Of a stretch of 64,000 nt of DNA, positions 27,151-36,780 are shown one piece after another (position 1 is the first letter of the stretch; the number at the start of each line of letters is the position of its first letter). This stretch comes from Streptomyces eurythermus (GTDB lineage: Bacteria > Actinomycetota > Actinomycetes > Streptomycetales > Streptomycetaceae), in the NCBI RefSeq assembly GCF_014649115.1, contig NZ_BMSK01000007.1, positions 184,375 through 248,374 on the forward strand, read 5' to 3'. Under the pieces are notes generated by a model. It was not told the DNA's origin. It did no database searches and saw only the letters and a program-made list of their open reading frames with translations. The position numbers and the translations under genes were made by a program.

Positions 27151-28215
27151 TCACGGCACGCGCGCCGTCCACTCCGGGGAACCGAACTTCGTGCGGACCA
27201 GTTCCTCCGCCCGGGCCAGCTCCTCGTCGGTGACCTCGCCGTCGGCCAGGCCGTAGCGCGCGCGGAAGGACTCGATCATCCGCTCGATGACGGCCTCGCG
27301 CGGCAGCCCCGTCTGCCGGCGCAGCGGATCGACCCGCTTCTTCGCGCTCTTCGTGCCCTTGTCGGACAGCTTCTCCCGCCCGATCCGCAGCACCTCGACC
27401 ATCTTGTCGGCGTCGATGTCGTACGACATCGTCACGTGGTGCAGCACGGCACCCGGGCCCCCGCCGGGCCCGACCATCCGCTTCTGCGCCGCGCCCGCGA
27501 TCTTGCCCTGGTCGGTGGCGATGTCGTTCAGCGGCTGGTACCAGGCCCGGATGCCCAGGTCCCCGAGGGCGCCCAGCACCCAGTCGTCCAGATAGGCGTA
27601 GCTGTCCTGGAAGGACAGGCCCTGCACGAGGGAGTCGGGCACCGACAGCGAGTAGGTGATCGTGTTGCCGGGCTCGACGAACATCGCGCCGCCGCCGGAG
27701 ATCCGCCGCACCACCTCGACGCCGTGCCGGGCGGCGCCCTCCGGGTCGACCTCGTTGCGCAGCGACTGGAAGCTGCCGATGATCACCGCCGGGGAGCCCC
27801 ACTCCCACACCCGCAGCGTCGGCGGCCGGCGGCCCGCGGCCACCTCGGCGGTCAGCACCTCGTCCAGCGCCATGTGCAGGGCCGGCGGCTGCGGGGCCTC
27901 GTGGATCAGCTGCCAGTCGTAGTCGGTCCAGTCCGTGGCGCGCGCGAGCGCCCGGCGCACCGCGATCCCCACGCCCTCCGAGGTCAGGCCGTACATCACG
28001 GTCCCCGCCGGAAGCGCCGCGTCGATACGCGCGGCCAGCCCCGCCGCTTCGGTGTCCGCGGGAGCGCCCTCCAGGGCACCGTTCACCGCGTCCAGCGCCT
28101 CGTCCGGCTCCAGGAAGAAGTCGCCCGCCACGCGCACGTGCCGCAGCACGCCGTCCTCGACGTCCACGTCCACGACGACGAGCTTGCCGCCGGGAACCTT
28201 GTACTCACCGTGCAC
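27151..28215 (-). CDS. Lipoate-protein ligase family protein
   Basis: 354 residues from GTG 28215. An N-terminal accessory domain (1-90) precedes the LplA/LipB-type catalytic domain, which shows RRISGGGAMFVEPGNTITYS and the Lys of DQGKIAGAAQKR. These motifs fit lipoate or octanoate attachment to lipoyl domains. The start was chosen at the accessory domain MHGEYKVPGG; an in-frame extension has no ribosome site and poor sequence. It faces the gamma-glutamyltransferase gene across a 281-bp divergent gap. Medium-chain amide transfer of another acyl group cannot be excluded. Confidence 0.85.
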   Translation of the reverse strand: MHGEYKVPGGKLVVVDVDVEDGVLRHVRVAGDFFLEPDEALDAVNGALEGAPADTEAAGLAARIDAALPAGTVMYGLTSEGVGIAVRRALARATDWTDYDWQLIHEAPQPPALHMALDEVLTAEVAAGRRPPTLRVWEWGSPAVIIGSFQSLRNEVDPEGAARHGVEVVRRISGGGAMFVEPGNTITYSLSVPDSLVQGLSFQDSYAYLDDWVLGALGDLGIRAWYQPLNDIATDQGKIAGAAQKRMVGPGGGPGAVLHHVTMSYDIDADKMVEVLRIGREKLSDKGTKSAKKRVDPLRRQTGLPREAVIERMIESFRARYGLADGEVTDEELARAEELVRTKFGSPEWTARVP

Positions 28216-28496
28216 TGCCTTGGCCTTTCGTTCCTGTCGCCGGGGATCAACGTCCGGCCCGTCCGGAGTGTTCCCGCGAGACGGTCCGCACGTCCCCGGT
28301 GACGGCATCGGTGCGGGTGCCGTTCGGGATGCCGCGGACAGCAGGTTGCTGAAACTGCTCGAGGCAGTGGTGGCCACGGGTGAAGGGATGCGGCGCGGAC
28401 CGCGCCCGGACCGCGTAGCCGGCCGTGCGGCGGGGCAGCTTCCGGTCACGACAGCTGTACCCGGGCAGCCGGCCGACGCGCACACCGAGGTGAGAG

Positions 28497-30380
28497 ATGC
28501 GGTTCACGACCCGACCGACCCTTCAAGGCACCTTCGGGATGGTCTCCTCCACGCACTGGCTGGCCTCCCAGTCGGCGATGGCGGTGCTGGAGGACGGCGG
28601 CAACGCCTTCGACGCGGCCGTGGCCGGCGCGTTCGTGCTGCACGTCGTGGAACCGCACCTGAACGGGCCGGCCGGCGAGGTCCCGATGCTGCTCGCCCCG
28701 GCGGGCGGCGCCGTGCGCGTGCTGTGCGGACAGGGCGTGGCCCCGGCCGGCGCCACCCCGGCCCACTACCGGGACCTCGGACTGGACCTCGTACCCGGCA
28801 CCGGACCGCTCGCCGCCGCCGTGCCCGGCGCCTTCGACGCCTGGCTGCTCCTGCTGCGCGACCACGGCACCAAGACCCTGGACGACGTGCTGAAGTACGC
28901 CATCGGCTACGCCGAGCACGGGCACGCGCCCGTGGAGAACGTCGGCGCGACCGTGGCGAGCGTACGGCGGCTGTTCGAGACCGAGTGGACGACGTCGGCC
29001 GAGGTGTACCTGCCCGGCGGCCGGCCGCCCCGGCCCGGCACGCTGCTGCGCAACCCCGCGCTCGCCGCCACCTGGAAGCGGCTGCTGGCCGAGACCGCGC
29101 ACGCGGGCGACCGGGAGGCACGGATCGACGCCGCGCGCGAGGTGTGGCGCTCCGGCTTCATCGCCGAGGCCCTGGTACGGCAGTCCCGGCGGCCCACCAT
29201 GGACACCAGCGGCGAACGGCACACCGGCACCCTCACCGAGGCCGACCTGGCCGGCTGGTCCGCCCACTACGAGACCCCGGTGACGTACGACTGGAACGGC
29301 TGGACCGTGTGCAAGGCCGGCCCCTGGAGCCAGGGGCCGGTGCTGCTCCAGCAGCTCGCCCTGCTCCCGCCCGAGCTGCCCGCCCCGGGCTCCGCCGACT
29401 ACGTCCACCTGCTGATCGAGGGCTGCAAGCTCGCCATGGCCGACCGCGAGGCCTGGTACGGCGACGCCGCCGAGGTGCCGCTCGACGACCTGCTGTCGGA
29501 CGCCTACAACGCCGGGCGGCGGGCCCTGATCGGCGCGAGGGCCTCCTACGACCTGCGTCCCGGCAGCCCCGGCGGACGGCTCCCCAGGCTGCCCGCACTG
29601 GCGCACGCGCGCGTGGCGGCGGGCGCGCGGCCCGGCTTCGACCCGATGGGCGCCGGCGAACCGACCGTCGCCCCGCTGCCCGGCGCGCCCACCTTCGCGG
29701 AGGCCACCGGAGAGGCCCAGGTCACCGGGGAGGCCCATACGGCCGGTGAGGCCCAGGTGGCCGCCGACGGCTCGACCCGGGGCGACACCTGCCACCTGGA
29801 CGTCGTCGACCGCTGGGGCAACATGATCGCGGCCACGCCCAGCGGGGGCTGGCTCCAGTCCAACCCCGTGGTCCCCGAACTCGGCTTCCCGCTCGGCACC
29901 CGGCTGCAGATGACCTGGCTGGAGGAGGGCCTGCCGGGCACCCTCACCCCCGGCCGCCGCCCCCGCACCACCCTCACCCCCTCCCTCGCGCTGCGCGACG
30001 GGGTACCGGTCCTGGCGTTCGGCACGCCCGGCGGGGACCAGCAGGACCAGTGGCAGCTGCACTTCTTCCTGGCCGCCGCCCTGGGCGCCCCCGTCCGCGG
30101 CGGCCTCGACCTCCAGGGCGCCATCGACGCCCCCAACTGGCACAACGACAGCTTTCCCGGCTCCTTCCACCCGCGCCGCCGCAGCCCCGGCAGCGTGACC
30201 GTGGAGTCCCGCACGGACCCCGGTGTGATCGAGGAGCTGCGGCGGCGCGGCCATGACGTCACCGTCGGGCCCGCCTGGTCCGAGGGCCGCCTGTGCGCGG
30301 TGGCCCGGGACCCGGAGACCGGCATCCTCTCGGCAGCGGCGAACCCGCGCGGAATGCAGGGCTACGCGGTCGGCCGCTGA
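28497..30380 (+). CDS. Gamma-glutamyltransferase family protein
   Basis: 627 residues of the N-terminal nucleophile hydrolase family. The nucleophile Thr is in GDTCHLDVVDRWGNMIA, preceded by the autocleavage region, and GGWLQSN and TPSLALRDG are typical C-terminal motifs. ATG 28497 follows GAGG. No signal peptide is evident, in contrast to periplasmic GGTs, so it may act in the cytoplasm. The substrate could be glutathione-like or gamma-glutamyl peptides; mycothiol-containing actinobacteria carry several such paralogues. A short hairpin (GGGACC/GGTCCC) lies just past the stop near 30398. Confidence 0.85.
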   Translation: MRFTTRPTLQGTFGMVSSTHWLASQSAMAVLEDGGNAFDAAVAGAFVLHVVEPHLNGPAGEVPMLLAPAGGAVRVLCGQGVAPAGATPAHYRDLGLDLVPGTGPLAAAVPGAFDAWLLLLRDHGTKTLDDVLKYAIGYAEHGHAPVENVGATVASVRRLFETEWTTSAEVYLPGGRPPRPGTLLRNPALAATWKRLLAETAHAGDREARIDAAREVWRSGFIAEALVRQSRRPTMDTSGERHTGTLTEADLAGWSAHYETPVTYDWNGWTVCKAGPWSQGPVLLQQLALLPPELPAPGSADYVHLLIEGCKLAMADREAWYGDAAEVPLDDLLSDAYNAGRRALIGARASYDLRPGSPGGRLPRLPALAHARVAAGARPGFDPMGAGEPTVAPLPGAPTFAEATGEAQVTGEAHTAGEAQVAADGSTRGDTCHLDVVDRWGNMIAATPSGGWLQSNPVVPELGFPLGTRLQMTWLEEGLPGTLTPGRRPRTTLTPSLALRDGVPVLAFGTPGGDQQDQWQLHFFLAAALGAPVRGGLDLQGAIDAPNWHNDSFPGSFHPRRRSPGSVTVESRTDPGVIEELRRRGHDVTVGPAWSEGRLCAVARDPETGILSAAANPRGMQGYAVGR

Positions 30381-30610
30381 CGCCCTGCCGGGGCTGGGAC
30401 CGACGGTCCCCGGGGCCCGCGCCGACGGTCCGGACGGGCCCCGAGCGGACGGCTCCGTAGGGCCCACGTCTGCGACGCTTCAGGGCCCCACGCCGACGGC
30501 GGGGGGCCTCGTGACGGCAGCTCCCGCGGGCCCCCGCTGTTCACGCCGGTTCCACCCCGTGGGCACCCGGGGGCCCGGGGCTGTCAGTGGGGCGTGGTCT
30601 GATGGGGGGC

Positions 30611-31456
30611 ATGATCGAAGAGACGGAAACCATCGAGGAGTTTCTCGCCCGCCGCTCGGCCGACGTGGAGGAGGCGGTCCGCAAGGCCGCCGCGGCCGAG
30701 ATCCTGCCCCGCTTCCGCCGCCTCGCCGCCCACGAGGTGGACCAGAAGAGCGGCCCGCACGACCTGGTGACGGACGCCGACCGGCTCGCCGAGCTGCGGC
30801 TGACCGAGGACCTCGGCGCGCTGCTGCCCGGCTCCGTGGTGGTCGGGGAGGAGGCCGTGCACGCCGACCCGGCGGTCTACGAGGCCCTCCGGGGCGACAC
30901 CCCGGTCTGGATCGTCGACCCGGTCGACGGCACCCGTCAGTTCGTCCACGGCGACGACGGCTTCTGCACCCTGGTGGCCCTCGCCCACCGCGGCACCGTG
31001 GTCGCCTCCTGGACCTACGCCGCCGCGCGCGACCGGTTCGCCACCGCCATCCGCGGCCAGGGCGCCTTCCTCGACGGCGAGCGGCTGTTCGCCGGCCCGC
31101 CCGAGCCCGGCCGGGACCTCGTGGTCGCCACCTCCCACCCGGACTACACCACCGACGAACAGAAGCGCGCGCTGCGCGCCCTGTGGACCGACGGCCTCGC
31201 CCCGCGCGCGTGCGGCTCCGCGGGCCTGGAGTACCTCGCGATCGCCCGGGGCGAGCTGGACGCCGTCGCGTTCTCCTGGGAGGCCGCCTGGGACCACGCC
31301 GCCGGACTGCTCCTGGTCGAGGAGGCCGGCGGCACGCACCTCACCCTCACCGGCGAGCCGTTCCGCGTCACCGGCGGCAACGCCCTGCCGTTCACCGCCG
31401 CGCGGGACGCCGCCACCGCCCGCCGGGTGGCCGGTGTGCTGCGCACCGCCACCTGA
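30611..31456 (+). CDS. Inositol monophosphatase family protein (histidinol-phosphatase-like)
   Basis: 281 residues. The metal-binding motif DPVDGTRQF and the preceding GEEAVHADP, plus WDHAAGLLLVEEAGG, identify the Mg2+-dependent IMPase family, which includes inositol monophosphatase, histidinol-phosphatase (HisN type) and 3'-phosphoadenosine 5'-phosphatase. ATG 30611 is chosen because GGGGGG stands just upstream; an upstream GTG at 30587 is less likely. It acts in the cytoplasm. The exact substrate is not resolved by these motifs. Confidence 0.87.
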   Translation: MIEETETIEEFLARRSADVEEAVRKAAAAEILPRFRRLAAHEVDQKSGPHDLVTDADRLAELRLTEDLGALLPGSVVVGEEAVHADPAVYEALRGDTPVWIVDPVDGTRQFVHGDDGFCTLVALAHRGTVVASWTYAAARDRFATAIRGQGAFLDGERLFAGPPEPGRDLVVATSHPDYTTDEQKRALRALWTDGLAPRACGSAGLEYLAIARGELDAVAFSWEAAWDHAAGLLLVEEAGGTHLTLTGEPFRVTGGNALPFTAARDAATARRVAGVLRTAT

Positions 31457-31544
31457 CCGCCCGGGGCCACCCGGACCGGGGGAGTGTCAGTGCCCCGGCA
31501 TATCCTGATCCCGAATGGCCATCGGCTGACGAAGGGGTCCGAAG

Positions 31545-32963
31545 GTGCCGTCGATGCTCGATGCGGTAGTGGTGGGTGCGGGGCCGAACGGACTGACCGC
31601 CGCGGTGGAGCTGGCCCGCCGCGGTTTCTCCGTGGCCCTGTTCGAGGCGAAGTCCACGGTGGGCGGTGGCGCCCGCACGGAGGAGCTGACGCTGCCCGGC
31701 TTCCGGCACGACCCGTGCTCGGCCGCCCACCCCCTCGGCGTCAACTCCCCGGCGTTCCGCGCCCTCCCGCTCGACCGGTACGGCCTGGAGTGGCTGCACG
31801 CTCCGCTGCCCATGGCCCACCCGTTCCCGGACGGCACCGCGGCCGTGCTGTCCCGCTCGGTGGCCGAGACCGCCGCCTCCTTCGGACCGCGCGACGCGGG
31901 CACGTACCGCAGACTGGTCGAGCCCCTGCTCGCCCGCTGGGACACCCTCGTCCAGGACTTCATGTCCCTGCCGCTGACCGCGCTGCCCCGCGACCCGGTC
32001 ACCCTCGCCCGCTTCGGCCTGGCCGGCCTGCCGCCGTCCACCTGGCTGATGCGCCGGTTCAAGGACGACCGGGTCAAAACCCTCTTCGCCGGCCTCGTCG
32101 CCCATGTGATGGCACCGCTGGGCGGCCTCGCCACCAGCGCCATCGGGCTGGTCTTCGCCCTGTCCGCGCACGCCCGCGGCTGGCCGGTGGCCCGCGGCGG
32201 CTCCCAGGCCGTCTCCGACGCCCTGGCCGCGTATCTGAGGGACCTCGGCGGTGCGGTGCACACCGACTTCGAGGTCAAGCGCCTGGACGACCTGCCGCCC
32301 GCGCGCGCGTACGTCTTCGACACCTCGCCCGCCGCGCTCGCCCGCATCGCCGGCCTCGGCGACTACTACGCGAACTACCGCTACGGCCCCAGCGTCTTCA
32401 AGATCGACTACGCGCTGGACGGCCCGGTGCCGTGGACCGCGCCCGAGGCCCGCATCGCCGGCACCGTCCAGATCGGCGCGAGCCAGGCCGAGATCGGCAC
32501 CGCCCTGCGCGCCGCCTCCCGCGAGGGACGCGCCCCCGAGCGGCCCTTCATGATCACCGTGCAGCCGAGCGTGGCCGACCCCACCCGGGCCCCCGAGGGC
32601 AAACATGTCTTCTGGGCGTACGGCCATGTCCCGAACGGCTGGTCCGGGGACCTCACCGAGGCCATAGAACGCCAGCTGGAGCGCTTCGCGCCCGGTTTCC
32701 GCGACCGGGTGCTCGCCCGCGCGACGGCCGGGCCCGCCGAGATGGCCGCCCGCAACGCCAACTACGTCGGCGGGGACATCGCCTGCGGCGCGGCCTCCGG
32801 ACTCCAGCTCCTGCTGCGTCCCAAGCTGTCCCTCTTCCCATACCACACCCCGCACCCGGCCGTGTTCCTCTGCTCCTCGGCCACACCGCCGGGACCCGGA
32901 GTGCACGGCATGTCCGGCCACAACGCGGCGAAAGCGGTCTGGCGGAGACTGAGGCAGAGCTGA
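31545..32963 (+). CDS. Phytoene-dehydrogenase-like FAD oxidoreductase
   Basis: About 472 residues with an N-terminal FAD-binding Rossmann motif GAGPNGLTAAVELARRG and a C-terminal GGDIACGAASG and GMSGHNAAKAV flavin motif. The layout matches the phytoene desaturase/amine oxidase superfamily. GTG 31545 is taken; ATG 31554 is also well placed. There are no carotenoid genes beside it, so a carotenoid substrate is not implied; this subgroup is widespread and mostly uncharacterised in Streptomyces. Confidence 0.82.
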   Translation: MPSMLDAVVVGAGPNGLTAAVELARRGFSVALFEAKSTVGGGARTEELTLPGFRHDPCSAAHPLGVNSPAFRALPLDRYGLEWLHAPLPMAHPFPDGTAAVLSRSVAETAASFGPRDAGTYRRLVEPLLARWDTLVQDFMSLPLTALPRDPVTLARFGLAGLPPSTWLMRRFKDDRVKTLFAGLVAHVMAPLGGLATSAIGLVFALSAHARGWPVARGGSQAVSDALAAYLRDLGGAVHTDFEVKRLDDLPPARAYVFDTSPAALARIAGLGDYYANYRYGPSVFKIDYALDGPVPWTAPEARIAGTVQIGASQAEIGTALRAASREGRAPERPFMITVQPSVADPTRAPEGKHVFWAYGHVPNGWSGDLTEAIERQLERFAPGFRDRVLARATAGPAEMAARNANYVGGDIACGAASGLQLLLRPKLSLFPYHTPHPAVFLCSSATPPGPGVHGMSGHNAAKAVWRRLRQS

Positions 32964-33008
32964 ACCGACGCGAGACGAGCCGGAGTTGCCCGGAAAGGTG
33001 CGACCGAC

Positions 33009-33524
<516 letters not shown>

Positions 33525-34252
33525 ACGGACCGGGGCCGCGCGGGGGACGGTAGGCAGGGGGACCGTGCGCCGGGCGGCAGGCGGACCGGGGCCGTGCGCC
33601 GGGCGGCAGGTGGGCCGGGGCCGTGCGTGGGACGGTAGACGGGCCGGGGCCGCAGGCGGGACGGCAGGCAGGTGGGACGGGACCGTGCGCCGGGCGGCAG
33701 GGGGGCCGGGGCCGTGCGGGACCGTAGGCAGACGGACCGGGGCCGCAGGCGGGACGGCAGGCAGGTGGGCCGGGGCCGCGCGCCGAACGGCAGGGGGGCC
33801 GGAGCTGTGCGGGACCGTAGACAGGCGGGCCGGGGTCGCGGGTGGGACGGTGGGCGACCAGCCTGGTCACCGTCGGCGACTCCTTCACGACCGGGGCCGT
33901 GCGCCGAACGGCAGGTGGGCCGGGGCCGTGCGTGGGACGGTAGACGGACCGGGGCGGCAGGCGGGACGGCAGGCAGGTGGGACGGGGCCGCGCGCCGAAC
34001 GGCAGGGGGCCGAGGCCGTGCGGGACCGTAGGCAGGCGGGCCGGGGTCGTGGGCGGGACGGCAGGCGACCAGCCTGGTCACCGTCGGCGACTCCTTCACG
34101 ACCGGGACCGTGCGCCGAACGGCAGGCGGACCGGAACCGCGCTCCGAACGGCAGGCGGCCAGCCTGGGCGCTGTTGGCGGCTCCTTCGCCAGCGGGACCG
34201 CGCCCGCGACGGCAGGCGGGCCGGGCCGTGCGCGCCCCGGGCCGGTGGCCGG
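33525..34252. repeat. Degenerate GC-rich tandem repeat region
   Basis: A 728-bp gene gap filled with imperfect repeats of GGGCCGGGGCCG(T/C)GCG-type units of about 20-55 bp. A higher-order unit recurs: GCCTGGTCACCGTCGGCGAC starts at 33861 and at 34072 (period 211 bp), with a degenerate third copy near 34162. Long open frames on both strands are repeat artefacts with Arg/Gly/Pro-only composition. No promoter or RNA gene was recognised. Confidence 0.85.
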
Positions 34253-35230
34253 TCAGCCCCGGGGCGCCGGTGGCGGCTCCTCGTCCGGCCGGCGCATCGT
34301 GCCCGACGGCAGACCGCCCTGGTCGCGCAGGCGCCGGCAGACGTCCGCCAGCGCGGTGATGCCGGCGCAGTTTTCCCCGTCGCGCTCGGGCCACACCACG
34401 CCGAAGGCACACGGTTCCAGGTCCGCCACGGTGCGGTAGAGGATGTCGGGCCGGGGGAAGAGCTCCGCCGCCACGGCCGGCAGAAAGGCGATCGCGCCGT
34501 CGAAGGAGACGGCCGACAGCAGCGATTCGACCCGGCTCACATGGTGGTCGGTGTAGCGCACGCGGGTGCCGTCCGGCCGGGGGTCCACGGCCCAGAAGCA
34601 CCGCTCGACGGGGGACACCTCCTGGGCCAGGCTGACCATCGGCCGCTCGGCGAGGTCCGCCAGCCGCAGCGTGCCACGCCGGGCGAGCGGGTCGGTGGCG
34701 GACAGGCACACCACACGCGGCTCCGTGGTGAGCGGCTCGGTGGCCAACCCGCCCGGAACCGGCAGATAGGCGAAGGCCGCGTCGACCTTCCCGACCGACA
34801 GGGCCGTAGCCTGCTCCACCAGGTCCAGCACCCGGAAGTCGATCTCGAGGCGGGGGTACAGGGTGGTCAGGGCGGCGATCACCCGGCGGGTCGCCGCCAG
34901 CGTCGCGGCGCAGTCGGTGAGCCCCACCCGCAGGGTCAGCCCGTCCTTGCCGTCCGCGGGATGCCGGGCGGCGTGCCGGAGTTCGTCCGCGGCGCCCACC
35001 ACGTTCCGTACCAGCGGGAGCAGCGCCTGGCCCAGCGGCGTCAGCTCCACCTTGCGGCTGGTACGGGCGAACAGCTGGACGCCGAGGCGGCGTTCGAGGG
35101 TCCGGATCTGCTGGCTCAGGGCGGGCTGGGTCAGGTACAGCCGAGCGGCGGCGCGGCCGAAGTGCAGCTCCTCGGCCAGTGTCAGCAGCGACCGCAGTTG
35201 ATGAACGGCAGGGTCGTCCGTGACCAGCAT
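34253..35230 (-). CDS. LysR family transcriptional regulator
   Basis: 325 residues. The N-terminal winged helix-turn-helix (about 5-65) reads FGRAAARLYLTQPALSQQIRTLERRLG, the LysR signature, and a two-part co-inducer domain follows. ATG 35230 has GGGAGG about nine bases upstream; a longer reading from 35272 is possible. It is read divergently from the isocyanide synthase operon, the usual position of a LysR activator, and an inverted repeat lies in the gap at 35278-35301. It probably controls this cluster. Confidence 0.93.
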   Translation of the reverse strand: MLVTDDPAVHQLRSLLTLAEELHFGRAAARLYLTQPALSQQIRTLERRLGVQLFARTSRKVELTPLGQALLPLVRNVVGAADELRHAARHPADGKDGLTLRVGLTDCAATLAATRRVIAALTTLYPRLEIDFRVLDLVEQATALSVGKVDAAFAYLPVPGGLATEPLTTEPRVVCLSATDPLARRGTLRLADLAERPMVSLAQEVSPVERCFWAVDPRPDGTRVRYTDHHVSRVESLLSAVSFDGAIAFLPAVAAELFPRPDILYRTVADLEPCAFGVVWPERDGENCAGITALADVCRRLRDQGGLPSGTMRRPDEEPPPAPRG

Positions 35231-35700
35231 CGCCGGTGCCTCCCATCCGAGCGGAACGGGTCTGTGATCCATCACGCATGCTAATCGATGGACGATTGCA
35301 TGGCTCCTCGCATTCACGGGAAGCTGTTGGCGCTTAGACGTGCCAGCGGGGGATTCCAGCCGTGCGAGACGGCGTTGGCCGAAAGCTATCGTCACGGCTT
35401 TTCATTTCAGCCTGGCCGGATCGCCCGCGCACGCAGGGCGCTTGGCAGTTGCGCAGGAGTGTTCGTCGGTTCGGAGGCAGATGGATCCGTAGCGCCATGG
35501 TCGTTGACCATGGCAGGCAGGTCCTGGCGGGCCGGACCGTCGACCCTCGTCGAGCACCATCCGGACGTGGATCCGCGAATACGCGGACGCCAACCCAGGA
35601 GCGGTGAAGTGAGAATTCGATCAGTGTTTCGTCCGCAATCCGTCCTGCCCGAACAGCGCGAGTCCGATTTCGCGTCCATACGCGCCTGTGCGATGGAGGA
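35231..35700. promoter_or_regulatory. Divergent control region of the isonitrile cluster
   Basis: A 470-bp gap between the LysR gene and the isocyanide synthase with base composition lower in G+C than its surroundings. It contains the inverted repeat at 35278-35301 near the regulator gene, and a short coupled open frame at 35609-35707 at the synthase side. No sigma-factor consensus could be assigned. Confidence 0.6.
35278..35301. promoter_or_regulatory. Candidate LysR operator
   Basis: ATGC-T-AATCG and CGATT-GCAT face each other around a five-base spacer, with one extra base on the left arm. It lies about 50 bp upstream of the LysR start, in the divergent gap, the place expected of a LysR recognition site. 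Confidence 0.45.
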
Positions 35701-35707
35701 GTGTTGA
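35609..35707 (+). CDS. Possible 32-residue leader peptide
   Basis: GTG 35609 follows AGGAG by seven bases and opens a 32-residue frame (beginning MRIRSVFRPQ, ending CAMEEC) whose TGA overlaps the start of the isocyanide synthase (GTGTTGA). The overlap would couple synthase translation to it. The Cys at its last position and the coding bias are ordinary. It may be a real leader, or merely the tail of an open frame. No similarity is known to me. Confidence 0.35.
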   Translation: MRIRSVFRPQSVLPEQRESDFASIRACAMEEC

Positions 35708-36714
35708 ACGAAAACATAACGGGGGCTTCGTTCTCCGGGACGGTATCGCAGAGATTAATGGGACTGCTTGACCGTTACCGGCGGATCGACGAGACACTCG
35801 CGGCCGGCGACCCGCAGGACCCGCCGGGCGGCGAGGACGGCACGGACACCGCGGCGGGCGCGGGCTGTGCCGACGTCCACCGGGAGCGCATCGAGCGCTT
35901 CGTCGAACGCCGTGCGCCGATCCACTTCGTGATCCCGGCGTTTCCCGCGAAATCGCCGAACCGCAGCAAGGTGCTCGGCGCGCTGCCCGACCTCGGGGAG
36001 CACCTCGCGCTCGGCTTCCTCCAGTCGCTGTGCGACTACATCGGGCACTTCTACGAGCCGGGCGCCCGGATCACCATCTGCTCCGACGGACACGTCTTCG
36101 GTGACGTCGTCGGCGTCACGGACCACGCCGTGACCGCGTACCGGCAGGCCCTGGCGGAGATGATCGAGGAATCGGGCTTCTCCTCCCTCGACCTCTACGG
36201 CCTCGACGACGCCTTCTGCACCACCGACTACCCCAAGCTGCGCCGCCTCCTGGAGGAGAACTACTGCGCTCCCCTGGCCGAGCTGCGCGAGAAGGTGCGC
36301 AACGACCGCACCACCCAGGCGCTGTTCAACGGCATCCACCGGTTCATGTTCGAGGACGCCGTGGCGCGGCGCGGCGACCAGGCCACCCGCAGCCAGCTGC
36401 GCAAGGACTCCAAGGAGACGGCGTACCAGACCATTCTCCGCTCCAACGCCTGGAGCCGGGTCGTCGCCGAGAAGTTCCCGCAGGCGGTACGGCTGTCGAT
36501 ACACCCCCAGGCACCGGACTCGGAGAAGCTCGGGCTGAGGCTGCTGCGCACCAAGGACGGCTGGCTGACCCCCTGGCACGGAGTGGTCCTGGACGACGGC
36601 GTCAACCGGTACCTGGTCCGGCGGTGGGACGCCGAGAAGGTGCACGGCTCCGTCGTCTGGCGCAACGGCCGGCCCAGCCATTTCGTGGCCCCTCACCTCT
36701 CCGTGACCGCCTGA
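35701..36714 (+). CDS. Isocyanide (isonitrile) synthase, PvcA/IsnA family
   Basis: 337 residues from GTG 35701. The family signature is clear: FVIPAFPAKSPN, then LPDLGEHLALGFLQSLCDYI, then CSDGHVF, DHAVTAYR and a C-terminal HPQAPDSEKLG and PWHGVV. These enzymes use ribulose 5-phosphate to turn the amino group of Tyr or Trp into an isonitrile. The first 50 residues are not conserved, and the start is uncertain: GGAGGA abuts GTG 35701, TTG 35704 is possible, and ATG 35758 lies just before the conserved part. It is the first gene of the biosynthetic operon and the defining enzyme of the cluster. Confidence 0.9.
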   Translation: MLNENITGASFSGTVSQRLMGLLDRYRRIDETLAAGDPQDPPGGEDGTDTAAGAGCADVHRERIERFVERRAPIHFVIPAFPAKSPNRSKVLGALPDLGEHLALGFLQSLCDYIGHFYEPGARITICSDGHVFGDVVGVTDHAVTAYRQALAEMIEESGFSSLDLYGLDDAFCTTDYPKLRRLLEENYCAPLAELREKVRNDRTTQALFNGIHRFMFEDAVARRGDQATRSQLRKDSKETAYQTILRSNAWSRVVAEKFPQAVRLSIHPQAPDSEKLGLRLLRTKDGWLTPWHGVVLDDGVNRYLVRRWDAEKVHGSVVWRNGRPSHFVAPHLSVTA

Positions 36715-36780
36715 GGCGGTGCCCGGCCGCGGCGCCGGAGCGCGCCGCGTGGACGCACATCCAGAAAGGAACACCACGAC

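Noticed and set aside
33565..34359. 264-residue + strand open frame in the repeat region
   Set aside because: Arg/Gly/Ala repeats only, no ribosome site, and it runs into the LysR gene on the other strand.
35288..35608. Upstream part of the 139-residue frame before the isocyanide synthase
   Set aside because: No ribosome site for a longer start, and composition is unlike a coding sequence; only the last 32 codons have a plausible start.
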